Below, one piece after another: positions 11,888-23,251 of a DNA stretch of 64,000 nucleotides; position 1 is the first letter of the stretch; every line of letters starts with the position of its first letter. Below the pieces are notes generated by a model. It saw nothing but the letters and a program-made list of their open reading frames with translations, did no database searches and was not told where the DNA came from. Where the stretch lies: the NCBI GenBank assembly GCA_021234155.1, contig JAJEKV010000004.1, positions 30,671,134-30,735,133 of the forward strand, in the 5' to 3' direction. A program made the translations under genes and the position numbers. Origin of the DNA: Isoetes taiwanensis (lineage: Eukaryota; Streptophyta; Lycopodiopsida; Isoetales; Isoetaceae).

Positions 11888-11915
11888 TATATATATATAT
11901 ATATAAATATATATA
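11737..11915 (+). mobile_element. Short non-LTR 3' end with ATT-repeat tail
   Basis: The sequence CCAGAGGACGTTAATAT precedes about 21 ATT units (11,824-11,886), then a TA-rich tract to about 11,915. The GGACGTTAA motif followed directly by a simple repeat matches the ends at 3,320 and 9,060, but with a different repeat unit. The 5' boundary is not visible. Confidence 0.45.
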
Positions 11916-14141
11916 CAGGTATACTTGTTGTCTCAAGGCCATTCCATCCAATTTTGATAGTGGCATGGCCTGGGATTGGTGAAGTCATTATTTATGTTCT
12001 ACCCGGTTATTTGTAAAATAAGACTTTTTTGTTGCTTTTCATATGTTTGTTCTTTTAATAGGGCCAGCAATAGATCATTTCAAACTCACGAATTGTTTGG
12101 GCATCCGACCTCTTATTGAGGTTAGATGGAGTGTTTATGTCTTGCAAGTCGTTTCTCATTAAATTTATATTTGCATTGGAAGCGTTTAGGTAGCAATGCT
12201 AGAATGAAATGTAAGTGGCCTTTAGTATTCTAAATCAGCGTGAGGAAATAGAATGTAAATCGGAAGAATAGCCGGTTTAGATGTGTTTGATATCTTTGAA
12301 AGGGATCATTTAGGTGGACTAATGTTTATGCGAAAAATGCTTTCAAAGAGTCTCTTTTCCTTTCTTGTTCGATGCTTGGACATCCCATAGTAGAAAGTCT
12401 GTTATCATATAATGATTTTTTGCTCGTTAAGCCTTGAGTTCTTTGCATGCCAAGGGCACCACGACCACTTTTCAAATATTTAGGAATTTGCATGCAAGCA
12501 TCAAATCAAGAACTTTTGGTCTTGTGATGCCTTCAATTTTAAACTGCTTAACCCGGCATTTTTTACGTGGCCTCCATCTTGGTTTTGATTTAGGGCATTT
12601 TAATTGTTGTTGGTGATAGGTTGATTTCTTTTTCTGGTGGAAGTCAATGAGAAGCTTAAATGACATTGGAACATATGCCTAATTGAAACATAAGATTGTG
12701 TGCATGGTGGCACTTAGGAAGGACAAAGTTGGAGATATCAGCGGACAAGGCCATACAAGCGTGCAAAATTTCAATAATCGGCAAAAAATGCTTTTCCTAA
12801 AATGTCAAACTAAGCTGGGCACGAACTACACAAGCGCTTTGCATTGTTGTCGCGTGAAGTTGAAGGTGGTTCAAATATCGAGAGAGGGTTGGAGGACACA
12901 AAAGTTTGATAGGACTCTTGTCACATTCAATGAGAATTAGATAGAATTAATGCTAATTATTGTAATGAGTATGAGACATGAGCATTCTACTTCATCGTGA
13001 TTTTTATTTGTGAACCAATTCTGATTATTATTGTAATGAGAGATAAAACTTTATGCTTGATGTTCTTAAATTGTGAATCAATTGCCTCTAGAGTTTCTAC
13101 TTTTCTAGGTTTGTAATAGCATCACCAGCCAAATCACATACGCTGAAACCACATCCAAAAACCAATTCCGTCAAAATCATGCATTTTATTAGATAGATAG
13201 ATAGATAGTAGTTTATTAAAGCTTGTATGCATATTTTTGAAATGAAAAGATGTAATGGTTTTTATTAAAACTAATGGAAATCCATTACTTTTCACAGGAA
13301 AGCTATGCATTGTTTAATATAATTACATATTTGGTCATAACAAAGCGTAATGGTTTATAGTATGGACATTGGCAGGTCTTAGGCAATAATATATGCTAAT
13401 TGGTTGGGTAAAGAGACACGAAGTAATGCATCACTTTGAAACATTTTTTTCCTCAAAATGACAATGGTTTTTATTCATGTATCTATATATCTGTATCATT
13501 GTTTTTATGTATGGTTCATAACTATTTCTATGATCACACAAATATGCAAAAGAGGCATAAGCCTGGGTTGGTTAGTTGTAAATTCCATAAATGATTTCTT
13601 TTTTATACTAAATATAGATTGCATAACATAAGATATTGGTTTGCGTTTAAAGTCTCAAAGTCGTCATCTATTTTGATGAAAAATTTGTTTACTGTTTTGG
13701 TAATTAACTTGAACCATCTATTATATAGAAAGATAGATAGATAGCAAGATAGAACAACAATGGTTTCATTGAGCAACCACCGTACACTCCAAATTCCATA
13801 AAGTCAAAGCTATTATTGGTTTACAAATGAGATGTCTTAGCTTCTTCATTAAACTAAGATCAGTTCTTTACCTAAAATATAATTGAGTTGCCTCCAAAAC
13901 AAAGTACTCTAAAGATGTGAAGTCACCACTAGATCATATTGTATAAAACATTGGTTTGCTTCTAGCACAAGATATGTTTAAAGGCACAAAACCACGTCTG
14001 TTTTGATGGACAACTTGTTCACTATTCTGGTAATAAACTTGAACCATTTATCTAACTTCCATAGACAATACAAAATACATGGTCCACACATACATTTGAG
14101 CTGGTATATAGATCTAAATCCAGATGAAGAAATTCACTCAC
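11916..14141. other. Gene-free stretch with short GATA repeats
   Basis: AGAT microsatellites sit at about 13,190-13,208 and 13,730-13,744. The open frames at 12,434-12,940 show no domain. I searched the minus strand for further MSH4 exons, in particular the Walker A motif GPNMSGKST that should follow the exon at 14,142, and saw none. Confidence 0.5.
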
Positions 14142-14729
14142 CAGTAAATTCTGGCCGACTATAACTTGGAGGCTTGCTCGACACCATGAAAGCAAAGGCA
14201 TTAACCAGCATGTCTATCAGGGAAATGGACTCAGAGAGTAAGCTGAGAATCGAAATTTCTTCTCTGATGTGGTTCAAGAGATCTGTCCAAAAGAAAGGAT
14301 TAGCTCATAAAACCTGTACAGTATTATAAAAATAAATGCATATTCTAGCAAGGCAAAATGACTCAATGGAAATGGAAGACCACATACATGTCCTGACCTC
14401 TCTAGAGTGGTGAGTAATCATGCAGGACCTTATGCCAAGTCCCCTTTATGACTGATGACATATAACAACAAATGCTGGATAGCCTTTCTAGCTTTCAGGG
14501 AAGTTTTCCATTTTTCAATACTAATAAACTTTTGATGTTACTTAAGTGAGATATACAATAGGGTTTATCATTACCCTACATAAGCTATTAAGATATAAAA
14601 AAACATATTACATTCAGTTACATTACATCTCCTAAGTCATATATGAACAAAACTGAATTGCAAACCTTCAAGACAGAGCTATGTCCTTAAATAGCATTCC
14701 GCAGCAGCCTTTGTATTCCTGACATTCAA
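14142..14729 (-). pseudogene. MSH4: MSH4 (MutS homolog 4) two-exon fragment with in-frame stop
   Basis: Exon a (14,666-14,729) and exon b (14,142-14,282) have good acceptor and donor sites and compatible phase (phase 1). They encode LNVRNTKAAAECYLRT, a stop, LCLE, then DLLNHIREEISILSLLSES, LIDMLVNAFAF and SKPPSYSRPEFT. This matches the core/lever region of plant MSH4, just before the ATPase domain (compare the conserved AAAEC.IRTEICLE and RYSRPELT). The stop TAG (14,679-14,681) stands where the family has Glu, which a single G-to-T change would produce. Neither upstream exons nor the ATPase exons were found within the window, so this is probably a gene relic. MSH4 acts with MSH5 in meiotic crossover formation; a functional copy would have to be elsewhere. 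Confidence 0.75.
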
Positions 14730-15845
14730 CTGGAATCAGGAAAGTGAAGATTAGTAAACATAAAACTATCAGCACAACATCAAGACTACAAATAGAAGCT
14801 TCTCTGGTTGTAATATGGTTGGTTTATTATAATGGGTATTTTAGAACTTGGTACAGCATCCATGCGCAATCTCTGACTTTATGAGAATCAAATTTATGTT
14901 ACAGTTTATTCCTGTTTTAATGCACGTCTGAGACAAATGGCTGTGTCGATATACTTTAAATGTTCATAGAGAAACACATTATGTGAGATGGGATTCATAT
15001 GGACAAGATGTCAACTATAAGTAAGAACACTGGTATAACTAGTGCAACAGATGTATCTTACCACAACACAGAAGGTATGGCCACCCTATTATTAGACACT
15101 AGCAATTTTGCAAGAGTCTTCACCACACAAGTTGCTTCTGTTTTCAGCTACCAGGTCTAGTTAGAGACTCTTTAACCACATGAGAAGCAGGGAACAGAGC
15201 AGAACAAGGAATCGAATGCCATGTTAGAACCTGGAAGTAAACTTTGCACCACCGATAGTCCAAATTTAAAACCAAAAGCAACACGGGAAAGACACCGACA
15301 AGACGAGCTGTAAAATCATTTTCTTTTACTTCTGCTTCTTCAGTTTCTTTTTGGGATCTTCTACGAGGCTTGTGAAGAGCGTAGCAGCACATGGAATATG
15401 GAAGCCGGTAGCGGCTGCCCAACAACACTGGCGACCACCAGTTTACATGCAACAACAGGTTTGAAGCAGTTTCTGGGATATCCTAAGCATATTCCAGCAT
15501 ATACTTAGAATATGCCAAAAACCCATATGAGCAAGGGTTTGCCCCCCTAGGTGCAACCCAAAAACAATCGGTAAGGCAAAATCAAAAAAATTAGGTCAAG
15601 GCAGGATTTATACCAAGCAAGGCGGTTTCTCTACTACTGTGGTAAAATAGGCGAGAGCTTTCATCTTGGATCCATAAAAAGAAAAAAAAAAACAACAACG
15701 GCTTCAAACCAAGAGATCTCAAGAAGTTGGAAATTGTGCTGCCCGCAATGCTTGAAGGCAATTCCTTTTCTTTCTTTTGTGCAGAGCATGGTACACCAAG
15801 GGCCAATCATCACGGGCTAAGTATAAAACTGATATGGAAGAACTT
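14730..15845. other. Gene-free stretch
   Basis: The minus-strand open frame 15,144-15,455 (103 residues) has no recognised domain. A splice-flanked open segment near 15,060-15,140 on the same strand is possible but unassigned. Confidence 0.4.
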
Positions 15846-15923
15846 TTATGAGTGGAAAAGATGCATCAGGCTTTTAATCAAGGTATCCAAACTCTTCTCG
15901 TAGACTTGATCGCCATAAATAAC
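15846..15923 (-). CDS. Possible terminal exon of an unidentified gene
   Basis: On the minus strand a TGCAG acceptor is followed by an in-phase reading of 25 residues (VIYGDQVYEKSLDTLIKSLM and so on) ending in TAA. A cysteine-rich segment just upstream, around 16,050-16,200 on the same strand (one frame reads KLCSLCRFCLCQIAS), could belong to the same gene but contains stops. I cannot name a family, and the evidence is only splice-site context plus composition. Confidence 0.25.
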   Translation of the reverse strand, partial: VIYGDQVYEKSLDTLIKSLMHLFHS

Positions 15924-16339
15924 CTGCATTCATAAAATCTGAAAGAATCTATACTAAAAAACATAAAGGATTATTAAGCTTATCTGAATGGACAGAAGCT
16001 GGCATTGCGATGAGAGATCTCCATAGCCATGCGCATTAGGGTATTCGAGAGATGAATTATCTAATCCGCCTCTTCATTATTCATTAGCCGCAATCCGTTG
16101 TTTACGGATTTCAGCACTGGCAATTTGACACAGGCAGAACCTACAGAGGCTGCAGAGCTTTGTATCACGATAAGGACTGGCCTCCAAACATTACAACATT
16201 TTTCCTTCAATGTCAAATTCAAAAATTGCAGATGTAGAAATGGAATGCAAAGCCATTGCGGAAATAACTTTGGAATGCTACAAATATGAGAGCAACAATG
16301 AATGACATTATAGTCAACAAAATGCTGGAAATATGTGGG

Positions 16340-17035
16340 CAACTATGAATGTCAGAGTTTTCCAGTCAAGAAAAGCAATATACATACCTCTGACGAACAG
16401 AAAAGTACTCTCTATTTCTCTCTATTCCTCGCTGTCATCCCTCCGTGGTGCAGGCAGCCCCATTTCATTCAATCCCAAAACCACCGACCTTTCAATGCCA
16501 CGTCACCATCAAACAATAGTCATTTTGTCATAATATTATAAATGCTGGAATGATAACATTTTCAACAACGTCGAATCTAAGGAATGTGAATAATAGAATA
16601 CTAAAATGCTCCAACAACCTCTCTGCTCAAACCGTTCCTTTAAAGATTGCCAATAGCCTTTTAGAAATTCAAATCTCTGAGATTTAGATAACAAACCAGC
16701 TGAACAATCAAACTAAAACCATATCTAACTCTGTTTCGAAATTAGCAGAGCAGAGCAGAGCTCCTGCACTAAATTCCTCTCGTAGCCACCCTCTCCTTGA
16801 GATGATCATATATCACACTTCTAAATGGCAGTCATGGAGGGAAAATGGCAGGAAAACATATCATCCTGGAATACTATTCTGCCGCATCTTCATGACACAT
16901 CATAAGGGATATGGCTGGCCTTCTCCAGATCTGATCAGTTCGATTCTTCAAACAATTCTTCCGATTGCTGCCACTCCGCTGCAAATTTTTCGCCATAATT
17001 CTGCCAGAATCAACGTTTCTAGCATCGTTTCCAGC
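16340..17035. other. Gene-free stretch
   Basis: Nothing recognised. The overlapping short open frames at 16,333-16,541 are not supported by any domain. Confidence 0.45.
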
Positions 17036-18257
17036 TAGTTGGCAGATCATGTGTTAGCCCCAATTTGCTAACGCGTGATACGTTATTAAAAAAAATAACG
17101 GGAAATCACTTATGTTATTTTTGCCAAAAAAAAAAAAACAGAAGTATTTTTTCCCTCAAAAAAAATTCTACCGTTCTCTTCGCATCTGCTCCAGCCTCTC
17201 CTCCGGCCGATTCTGGTCCCTTCGTGTCTGCTCCAGCCTCTCCTCCGGCTGATTCTGGTCGCTCCAACATCTCCAGGTAAGAAACACCATAGTTTTCACT
17301 TAGTTTACCAAGTCTTAGGAACACCATAGCTGTTGGCTTGGAAGGGATAAAACTCCGGCTTCAATCATGGCAGTCACTTATTATAGAATGGCAGGACTAG
17401 GACATGAAGGATAGAAATTAACAGCTGAGACAAGAACAGGATTAGACAGAGTTTTATTTAGATAGTTAGAATCTAAATCCAAGCTCTCAGATATGCCTTC
17501 CAGGAGCTTCGATGTTAAACATGCAATCTCTTTGAAGTACTCCACTACTGTACAGTCCTTGTAAAGAATAAAAAAGATCAGCTTTCAGGATCCATCTTCT
17601 CCTTTACAGGGACATTATAAAAATGCCTGGCAGCAGATAACATAGCCATCCTTACAGAATGGTTGATACCATGATTTACAACTTGTTTCACACATAATAA
17701 GACTCCTTCCTTGGCTCTATTTATAGCAGCTTAGAGATTCCTTCCTTAGCTCAATTCCAATGTAAGCTCAGAACATGTCTAGTAATAAAACCATTCTGTA
17801 ATTTCTACAGTCCTAAAGGATCTTTGCATGATCTTATCAACATAGATAAATCCATCAAAGTACCTCTGCTTTGCGAAATCAGGAAGTAACTCTGCTGTAT
17901 AATATAATGATGTTATGTATTTATATTTCATTATTAGCCACATACATATTAGACATGTATATTAGACATGTATTTAGATAAGCTATGGACATTCAAGGAC
18001 ATAGACCGAATTTAGCGTGCAATCTGAGGGTTTGGGCATTATTGTGAAGTTTTAGTAAGTTAGAGTAGGTGTTTGAGAATTCTGATCACATATTTGAATT
18101 TAGCGTATTCGAATTAGTAGAAAACAAGTTTCAAATTATTGAAAATCGAATGTTTTTTTTGGAAAAAAAATAACTCGTTATCACCTCTGCTGATAACTCG
18201 TTATACGTTATTTTCGCGTTAGCCGTTAGCTAACTACTAACTGCTAACTCCCAACTA
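17036..18257. mobile_element. hAT-like non-autonomous element, copy I
   Basis: The left end begins TAGTTGGCAG and continues into GCTAACGCGTGATACGTTAT. The right end reads TAACTCGTTATACGTTATTT and finishes AACTCCCAACTA. The terminal 10 bp form a short inverted repeat with one mismatch, and subterminal TAGC/GCTAAC words repeat, as in hAT elements. The interior has lost any transposase frame. It holds a 42-bp duplication (17,179-17,262; TCTGCTCCAGCCTCTCCTCC twice) followed by a GT donor-like CCAGGTAAG, resembling a leftover first exon. No 8-bp target duplication could be found, so class assignment is inferred. Confidence 0.6.
17179..17262. repeat. 42-bp tandem duplication inside the hAT-like element
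   Basis: Units 17,179-17,220 and 17,221-17,262 differ at about four positions. The second hAT-like copy has a diverged equivalent region without the clean duplication. Confidence 0.75.
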
Positions 18258-20097
18258 TTGGCAGATCACGCGTTAGCCCCAATTTGCTAACGCGTGATAC
18301 ATGATTAAAAAAAGATCACGGGGAAAGACGTCTGTTATTTTTGCCAAAAAAAAAAACAGTGCCCATTTCCCCCCTCCAAAAAAAATCTCCCGTGTCCTGC
18401 GCTTTCTTTGGCGTCTGCTACAGCTTCAATCCGGTGGATTGTGGTCGCTCCAGCTATTGAATCCGGCCGTTTCTGATCGGCCCAGCATCCTCAGGTTACA
18501 GACAAGTAAGAAATCTCTGAGATTACAGGGTTTTGTTTAGTTAGATTAGATATTAGCATTCAGTTCAATCAGTTGCATAATGCAAAATCTATTATTCAAG
18601 AATGGATCCAGAGCAGGATAGGTAGGAATAATGTCATTAATGTATGTAATCTGATTCACCATTCAGTCAGTGGGCTTCTGAGTCAGTCATGGATCTGGCC
18701 TTGGCTCAGCCTCCTGTGGACTTATTTCCAGCGCCTAGATCATGTGGATGGAGCCGAAAATGTTGTCTGAACCTGTTTGGCTGCTTAGAAAAGCATCTGC
18801 AATGCACCCAAAATGCAGACCGACCAATGTTAACTCTTATGTTAGATTAGATCCTGTTTCCGGCCTTAGTTATTATATCAATTGGTGGTGGAATGCATCC
18901 TAGAAGAGCAGGTAGTTTTGAAATTTAGAGTGGCGTCTTTGTGTGGTAATAATTTTCTTTCCCTTCTTTCCTTTGCTTATAATTTTCCTTTGGATGACTG
19001 CATATGCTTCTCTCTGCACTTCTTACTCTTTTAGAGAGTCCTCTTGATTTTTCCACATATCTTGATAGGGATGGGGTCTTCAAAGAGACAACAGAATCTA
19101 CCTCGGATCTTATAGTATTCTGGAGTGAAAGTAAAGTGCTTTTTCGATCCAATTTTGGCCAAATGGCACAGAACCTACCTTGGATCTTATAGTATTCTGG
19201 ATGTGAAAGGAAAGCACTCTTTTGATTATATTTTGGCCAAAATATTTTGCACATCCTTTTGGCCATTCGACCCTAGGTTTCACTGCTTGGCCTCTTTTAA
19301 TCTCCAGTTGATGAAATGATATTCTAAACTATCCCATAGTAGCTTGTGCTTCCGGTGATAGATGAATACCTAATTATCCAAAAAGCAGTTTCATAAAACT
19401 GTATATTTTGGTGGGTAAATCTTCTTTCCCTTCTTTTCCTTTGCTTATAATTTTCCTTTACACGTCCAAATCACGGCCTATGTATTTCTGTTCTTAAGCT
19501 TAGTAGTTTCCTGTTAGTTCTGAATCATATTGGTTCCATGAATTTGCTTCTAGTATGTGCAGCCTTTCTCCATATATCATTCATATTAATATGAATCAAA
19601 TTGCACTGTTTTAAACGTTGTTCATGCCTGTTTGATCCGACTTTTACAGATACTTATCCCCCTGCTTCAAATTCATGCGCATCCTGCAACATTTTTAATC
19701 TAAAAATTGGGAGGAATGATATTTGATGTCAAATCTTGATGCATATTGTACCTTAGAGCCACTCTCTTAGACTATTGCTTTATTCTAGTTGTAGATACAG
19801 ATCCACTTTTTGACCTTTAGATACAATTCAGATTTTACAATTACATTAGATTGTCATCTATTTAGATTTAATACAATGTGACATTAGTTTTAGTAGGTTA
19901 GAATAGGTATTTGAGAATTCTGATTACATATTTAAATTCAACGTGTTCGAATTAGTAAAGAACAAGTTTCAAATTGTTAAAAATTGATTGTTTTTTTTTT
20001 GGCAAAAAAATAACTCGTTATCACCTCCGCTGATAACTCGTTATACGTTATTTTCGCGTTAGCCGTTAGCTAACTACTAACTGCTAACTCCCAACTA
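18258..20097. mobile_element. hAT-like non-autonomous element, copy II
   Basis: It abuts copy I directly: copy I ends CCAACTA and copy II begins TTGGCAGATCACG. The left 130 bp and right 240 bp are near-identical to those of copy I, including a shared right-hand block GAATTCTGATYACATATTT. The interior differs in length (1.84 against 1.22 kb), so the two are different internal-deletion derivatives of one family in head-to-tail order. The interior contains a 77-bp direct duplication (19,093-19,169 and 19,170-19,246) and a 35-bp CTTTGCTTATAATTTTCC-containing phrase at about 18,955 and 19,425. Confidence 0.6.
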
Positions 20098-20740
20098 TGC
20101 CCTTAAAACCAACTTCCCTGGTGCATTTCTTCTCCGATTAGGGCTCCCAAATCCTCTATTTCTATTACCATTTTGAATCCCTGGATCATCTGTTCTAACA
20201 ACCCCTTTGTTTGAAGATTTTGATCTGCTCCTGCCCACCTGACGAATGTCTACCTGCACAGCCCTGCATCTGCTGGATTTGGAGCATAACATTGCGATGC
20301 TTCTGCAAAAATGGCTGATGCAATCGTGGTTGATGAAGAAACCGCAGATCCGCCATCGCCCACCTTGCTATATGAAGATAACAATGGCTCGGAGGTCTGA
20401 GTCGACCCATCTTATTCCAAATATGGCTTTTGTAACACCCTTTCCTATTTTCTTTTCTTACACCACGTGGCGTGCCGGTACCGTTTGACTAGATTGTCCT
20501 ACGTGGCACGATTTAGGCCATCACAAGGGCGGGAGACAGCAGAGATAAATCTGGGCCATCGATCGGGGCGGAGGGACATTGGGACGATCTCGGCCGTCGA
20601 TCGGGCGGACAGACTGACGCCACCAATATAGAGGATATAGGATGTAACCTTAAAATAATCTCCCTTTTGACCTAAATTATTATCCAGATAGTCGAACCTA
20701 ATGGTCCCAAAGGGTCACGACGATCCTGCAGGCTGTGCTC
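20098..20740. other. Intergenic and putative promoter region of the helicase relic
   Basis: From 20,480 to 20,640 the sequence is GC-richer, with CCACGTGGCGTG, TACGTGGCACG and the paired words GGCCATCGATCGGGGCGG and GGCCGTCGATCGGGCGG. CACGTG (G-box) is present at about 20,463. This is consistent with a plant promoter or 5' leader preceding the next gene. No TATA box was confidently placed. Confidence 0.35.
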
Positions 20741-21790
20741 ATGAAAATTTCGGCCTTTTATGCTTATGCTCCGGTAACCCGACGTTTTGAGGTGTATCAG
20801 GTAAGCCCCATTTCTTGTGCTTACATATATGATGTTGGCTTAAATCGGAGTTCTGGTTCTGATATCTTGTTATCAAATCACGAATCATTCAATGGGTAAG
20901 AGGAGTCCAGAATGGGAGCCGGGCTATAATTCCTTTGTTAAGTATAACAACAGTAAAATATGTAGATGTGCTTGCACTTTCCTTGCAAACATTGTAAAGG
21001 TTAGAAACCACTATGATCAGGTGTTGATGGGTTGCTAGGCATCCAAAACAGAATCTAGGTTAGGTCAAAGATGTTGCGCTCAAGTGTAGTAATGCGAGCT
21101 TGGAATGGCCAGAAGGAGTGGATTGGCTCCAAATTTTTCCTCTCGGGAATGTTTGGAGTAAGAATGATGGGTGGAGGCCCTCGAACGTTTCCTGGAGGTG
21201 TAACAAAGTGGCAATGGAAGAGGATGCAAGAAAAGAAGCAGAAGGAAAAAGATAAGCAATGGCTCGCCAAAGAGAGGCATTTATATGAGAAAAGGCGCCG
21301 GGCACAACTTCTGGCATTGATACCTCCTCCTATGCCCTGGGAAGGCAAGTTCACAGAGAACCACCACCTCTTCCAGAAGTAGATACCCATCCCAAGGTTA
21401 GAGCCATGGCAAACAGGTTTCAAAGGAAGAACGGTAGCGACTGATTTGTGGAACCAGAATGATGAGCCAACTATAGAAAACAGTGTGCATAGTGGCTACA
21501 AGTCTTCAAGGTTCATTAGGTCAGCAAGTAATGTAGCTGCAAGGTCAACAGGTTGTAGTGACAATAGCATTAATGCTGATGATGGTGAAGACCTAGCTAA
21601 AGACTTTGCAGACCTAAAGAGTGACATGCCATAAATTTCCTGCTTCAATGTGGGTTTCTACTACCAGTTCATCAGAGTTGGCAAACCAGTCTTTAAGTGG
21701 ACAACAACATGATTTATCAGCTTCAGATGTTTTCAGTTTGGATTCCTTAGCTAAGAAGAACTAACTTGCAGTAGTAGAGTTCTTGTTATC
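20741..21790 (+). pseudogene. N-terminal part of an RH48/RH33-type DEAD-box RNA helicase, core missing
   Basis: A short open exon (20,741-20,800, ending in GTAAGC) may splice to a second exon near 21,071. That exon reads MMGGGPRTFPGG, KWQWKRM and a basic heptad-like stretch QEKKQKEKDKQWLAKERHLY, which is the distinctive N-terminal signature of plant helicases such as Arabidopsis RH48. Homologous text continues after frame changes: HPKVRAMANRFQRKNG near 21,400, TDLWNQNDEP near 21,440-21,480, then an acidic/Ser-rich region to about 21,770. At least three frame shifts occur between 21,350 and 21,640, one at a C run near 21,354. No helicase motifs (AxTGxGKT, DEAD, SAT, HRxGR) were found before the next gene at 23,252, so the copy cannot encode a helicase as it stands. 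Confidence 0.65.
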
Positions 21791-22802
21791 TTCCACATTA
21801 AGAACAAAGGAAAAAGAAAACATGAAGTTGTACAATTGTTTAAAAACTTGCAAGGTCTTGCATAATTATTGCTGTAAGTTTCAAGGAATCTGGGACCCCT
21901 AGCATTGCATCCGAGGTCCGCATGTTAGTCACATGTTGAACATATACTGGAGCATTTTCAGCAACTTTGTTTCCCTGTCTACTGAAGCTGTTGACTCAGA
22001 AACGGTGGGTTACCATTATAATCTAGGCCACAAACGAAGTTATAACCAGGCAAGGGCAGTCTCAAAACTGGAATCTGATACCTTATTAATCAAGACATTG
22101 CTGGCAAAGCATAGCAACAAATACAGAATTGGAGATGCCTCGCAGTCACAGGCAATCAGGTTGTATCAACCTCCCCATTCTATACAATCTGGATAAAGCA
22201 ACACCACGTTGAACTTATAACAGGCCAGAGCCTAATGCAGAGTCACATGCCTCATTGTTGTGATTGACATTCGGTAATTCAACTGTTCATTCAAAGATCA
22301 CTGGAAGTTATATAGCAGATGACTGCACATCACTTTTCTTCTGCCCGAATCCATTGAATTGTTCCATATAATCACCATGGATGCCACCGTTGCACTTGAT
22401 GTTATGATTGACTCTCTTATTGATATTGTTGATTTTGTTTTTGAAATATTTATTCACTTCTCATAAAGACCTTGCGGTCTAGGTTCATATTCTCCTACTC
22501 AAAATGCATCATAGCTGTTACTTGAAATTACTTCACTTTGTTTTTAATTGAATTGTTCAAAGGCGAACGTCTCAATCACCACCTTCCATTTAGCCACACA
22601 CATTTTAAACTTCAATCTAGAAAACATACGAGGAAAGTTATCATAATAATTAAGAAAATTTACTGAAATACCCCTAACTTTTAACCAAATTCCCAAAAAG
22701 CCATTTGTATTTTCAAAATTCCAAAAGAAAAACCTTCAAATTTCCCAAACCGCCCTTTTTTCCTAATAATCTTGTACGCTTTAACACTAGACAACCAAAG
22801 GT
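21791..22802. other. Gene-free stretch downstream of the helicase relic
   Basis: A frame at 21,933-22,196 (87 residues, containing GYHYNLGHKRSYNQARAVSK) could be a further decayed piece of the helicase N-terminal region, but I cannot align it to a motif. The remainder shows nothing recognisable. Confidence 0.4.
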
Positions 22803-22908
22803 GAACAAGAAGATGAAGTAGACAACAAAACTTTCAGATGAACAAGAAGATGAAGTAGATAACAAAACATTCAAACAAGAAGATGAAGTAGATAACAAAA
22901 CATTCAAA
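22803..22908. repeat. Three-unit minisatellite of 33-37 bp
   Basis: Units at 22,803-22,839, 22,840-22,875 and 22,876-22,908 share CAAGAAGATGAAGTAGA and AACAAAACATTC. On the plus strand the last two units read QEDEVDNKTFK twice. No supporting gene structure surrounds it. Confidence 0.8.
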
Positions 22909-23146
22909 CAACTAGTCTGTCTAGTTACAATTACCCCACGCTTAATTGTGGTTAATTAGTCATTGAAATCACTTTCAATTAACTCATTAGAACAAATAGA
23001 TATTAAACATGAATGGACTTAAATCTAAATAATATTTTTTGGTGTTAAGGGGGGCGCTCTCACGCCATAAACCTTTGAACAATGCATATTTCAATTTGGG
23101 TCCGTGAGAAGCTACTTTTGCATGGAATTTCCCTGGTGCAGGAACT

Positions 23147-23185
23147 GGCTATAACATGCCAATCAAAAGTTGGCATGTTATAGCC
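23147..23185. promoter_or_regulatory. Perfect 16-bp-arm hairpin upstream of the phosphatase gene
   Basis: The arm GGCTATAACATGCCAA (23,147-23,162) and its exact reverse complement (23,170-23,185) are separated by a 7-base loop. A TATA-like CATATATATGTG follows at 23,195-23,206, about 50 bp before the start codon at 23,252. The hairpin may be a binding site for a dimeric factor, or the footprint of a small mobile element. Confidence 0.6.
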
Positions 23186-23194
23186 CTAAAAACT

Positions 23195-23206
23195 GACATA
23201 TATATG
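23195..23206 (+). promoter_or_regulatory. Putative TATA box of the phosphatase gene
   Basis: CATATATATGTG lies 46-57 bp upstream of the ATG at 23,252, in a plausible core-promoter position for a short 5' leader. Confidence 0.35.
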
Positions 23207-23251
23207 TGAAAACCACACCGGAGGCCCGTCTCCCTGGACCTGGCCATCGCC

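Noticed and set aside
11737-11982. 81-residue frame rich in tyrosine
   Set aside because: The tyrosine run comes from translating the ATT/TAT microsatellite.
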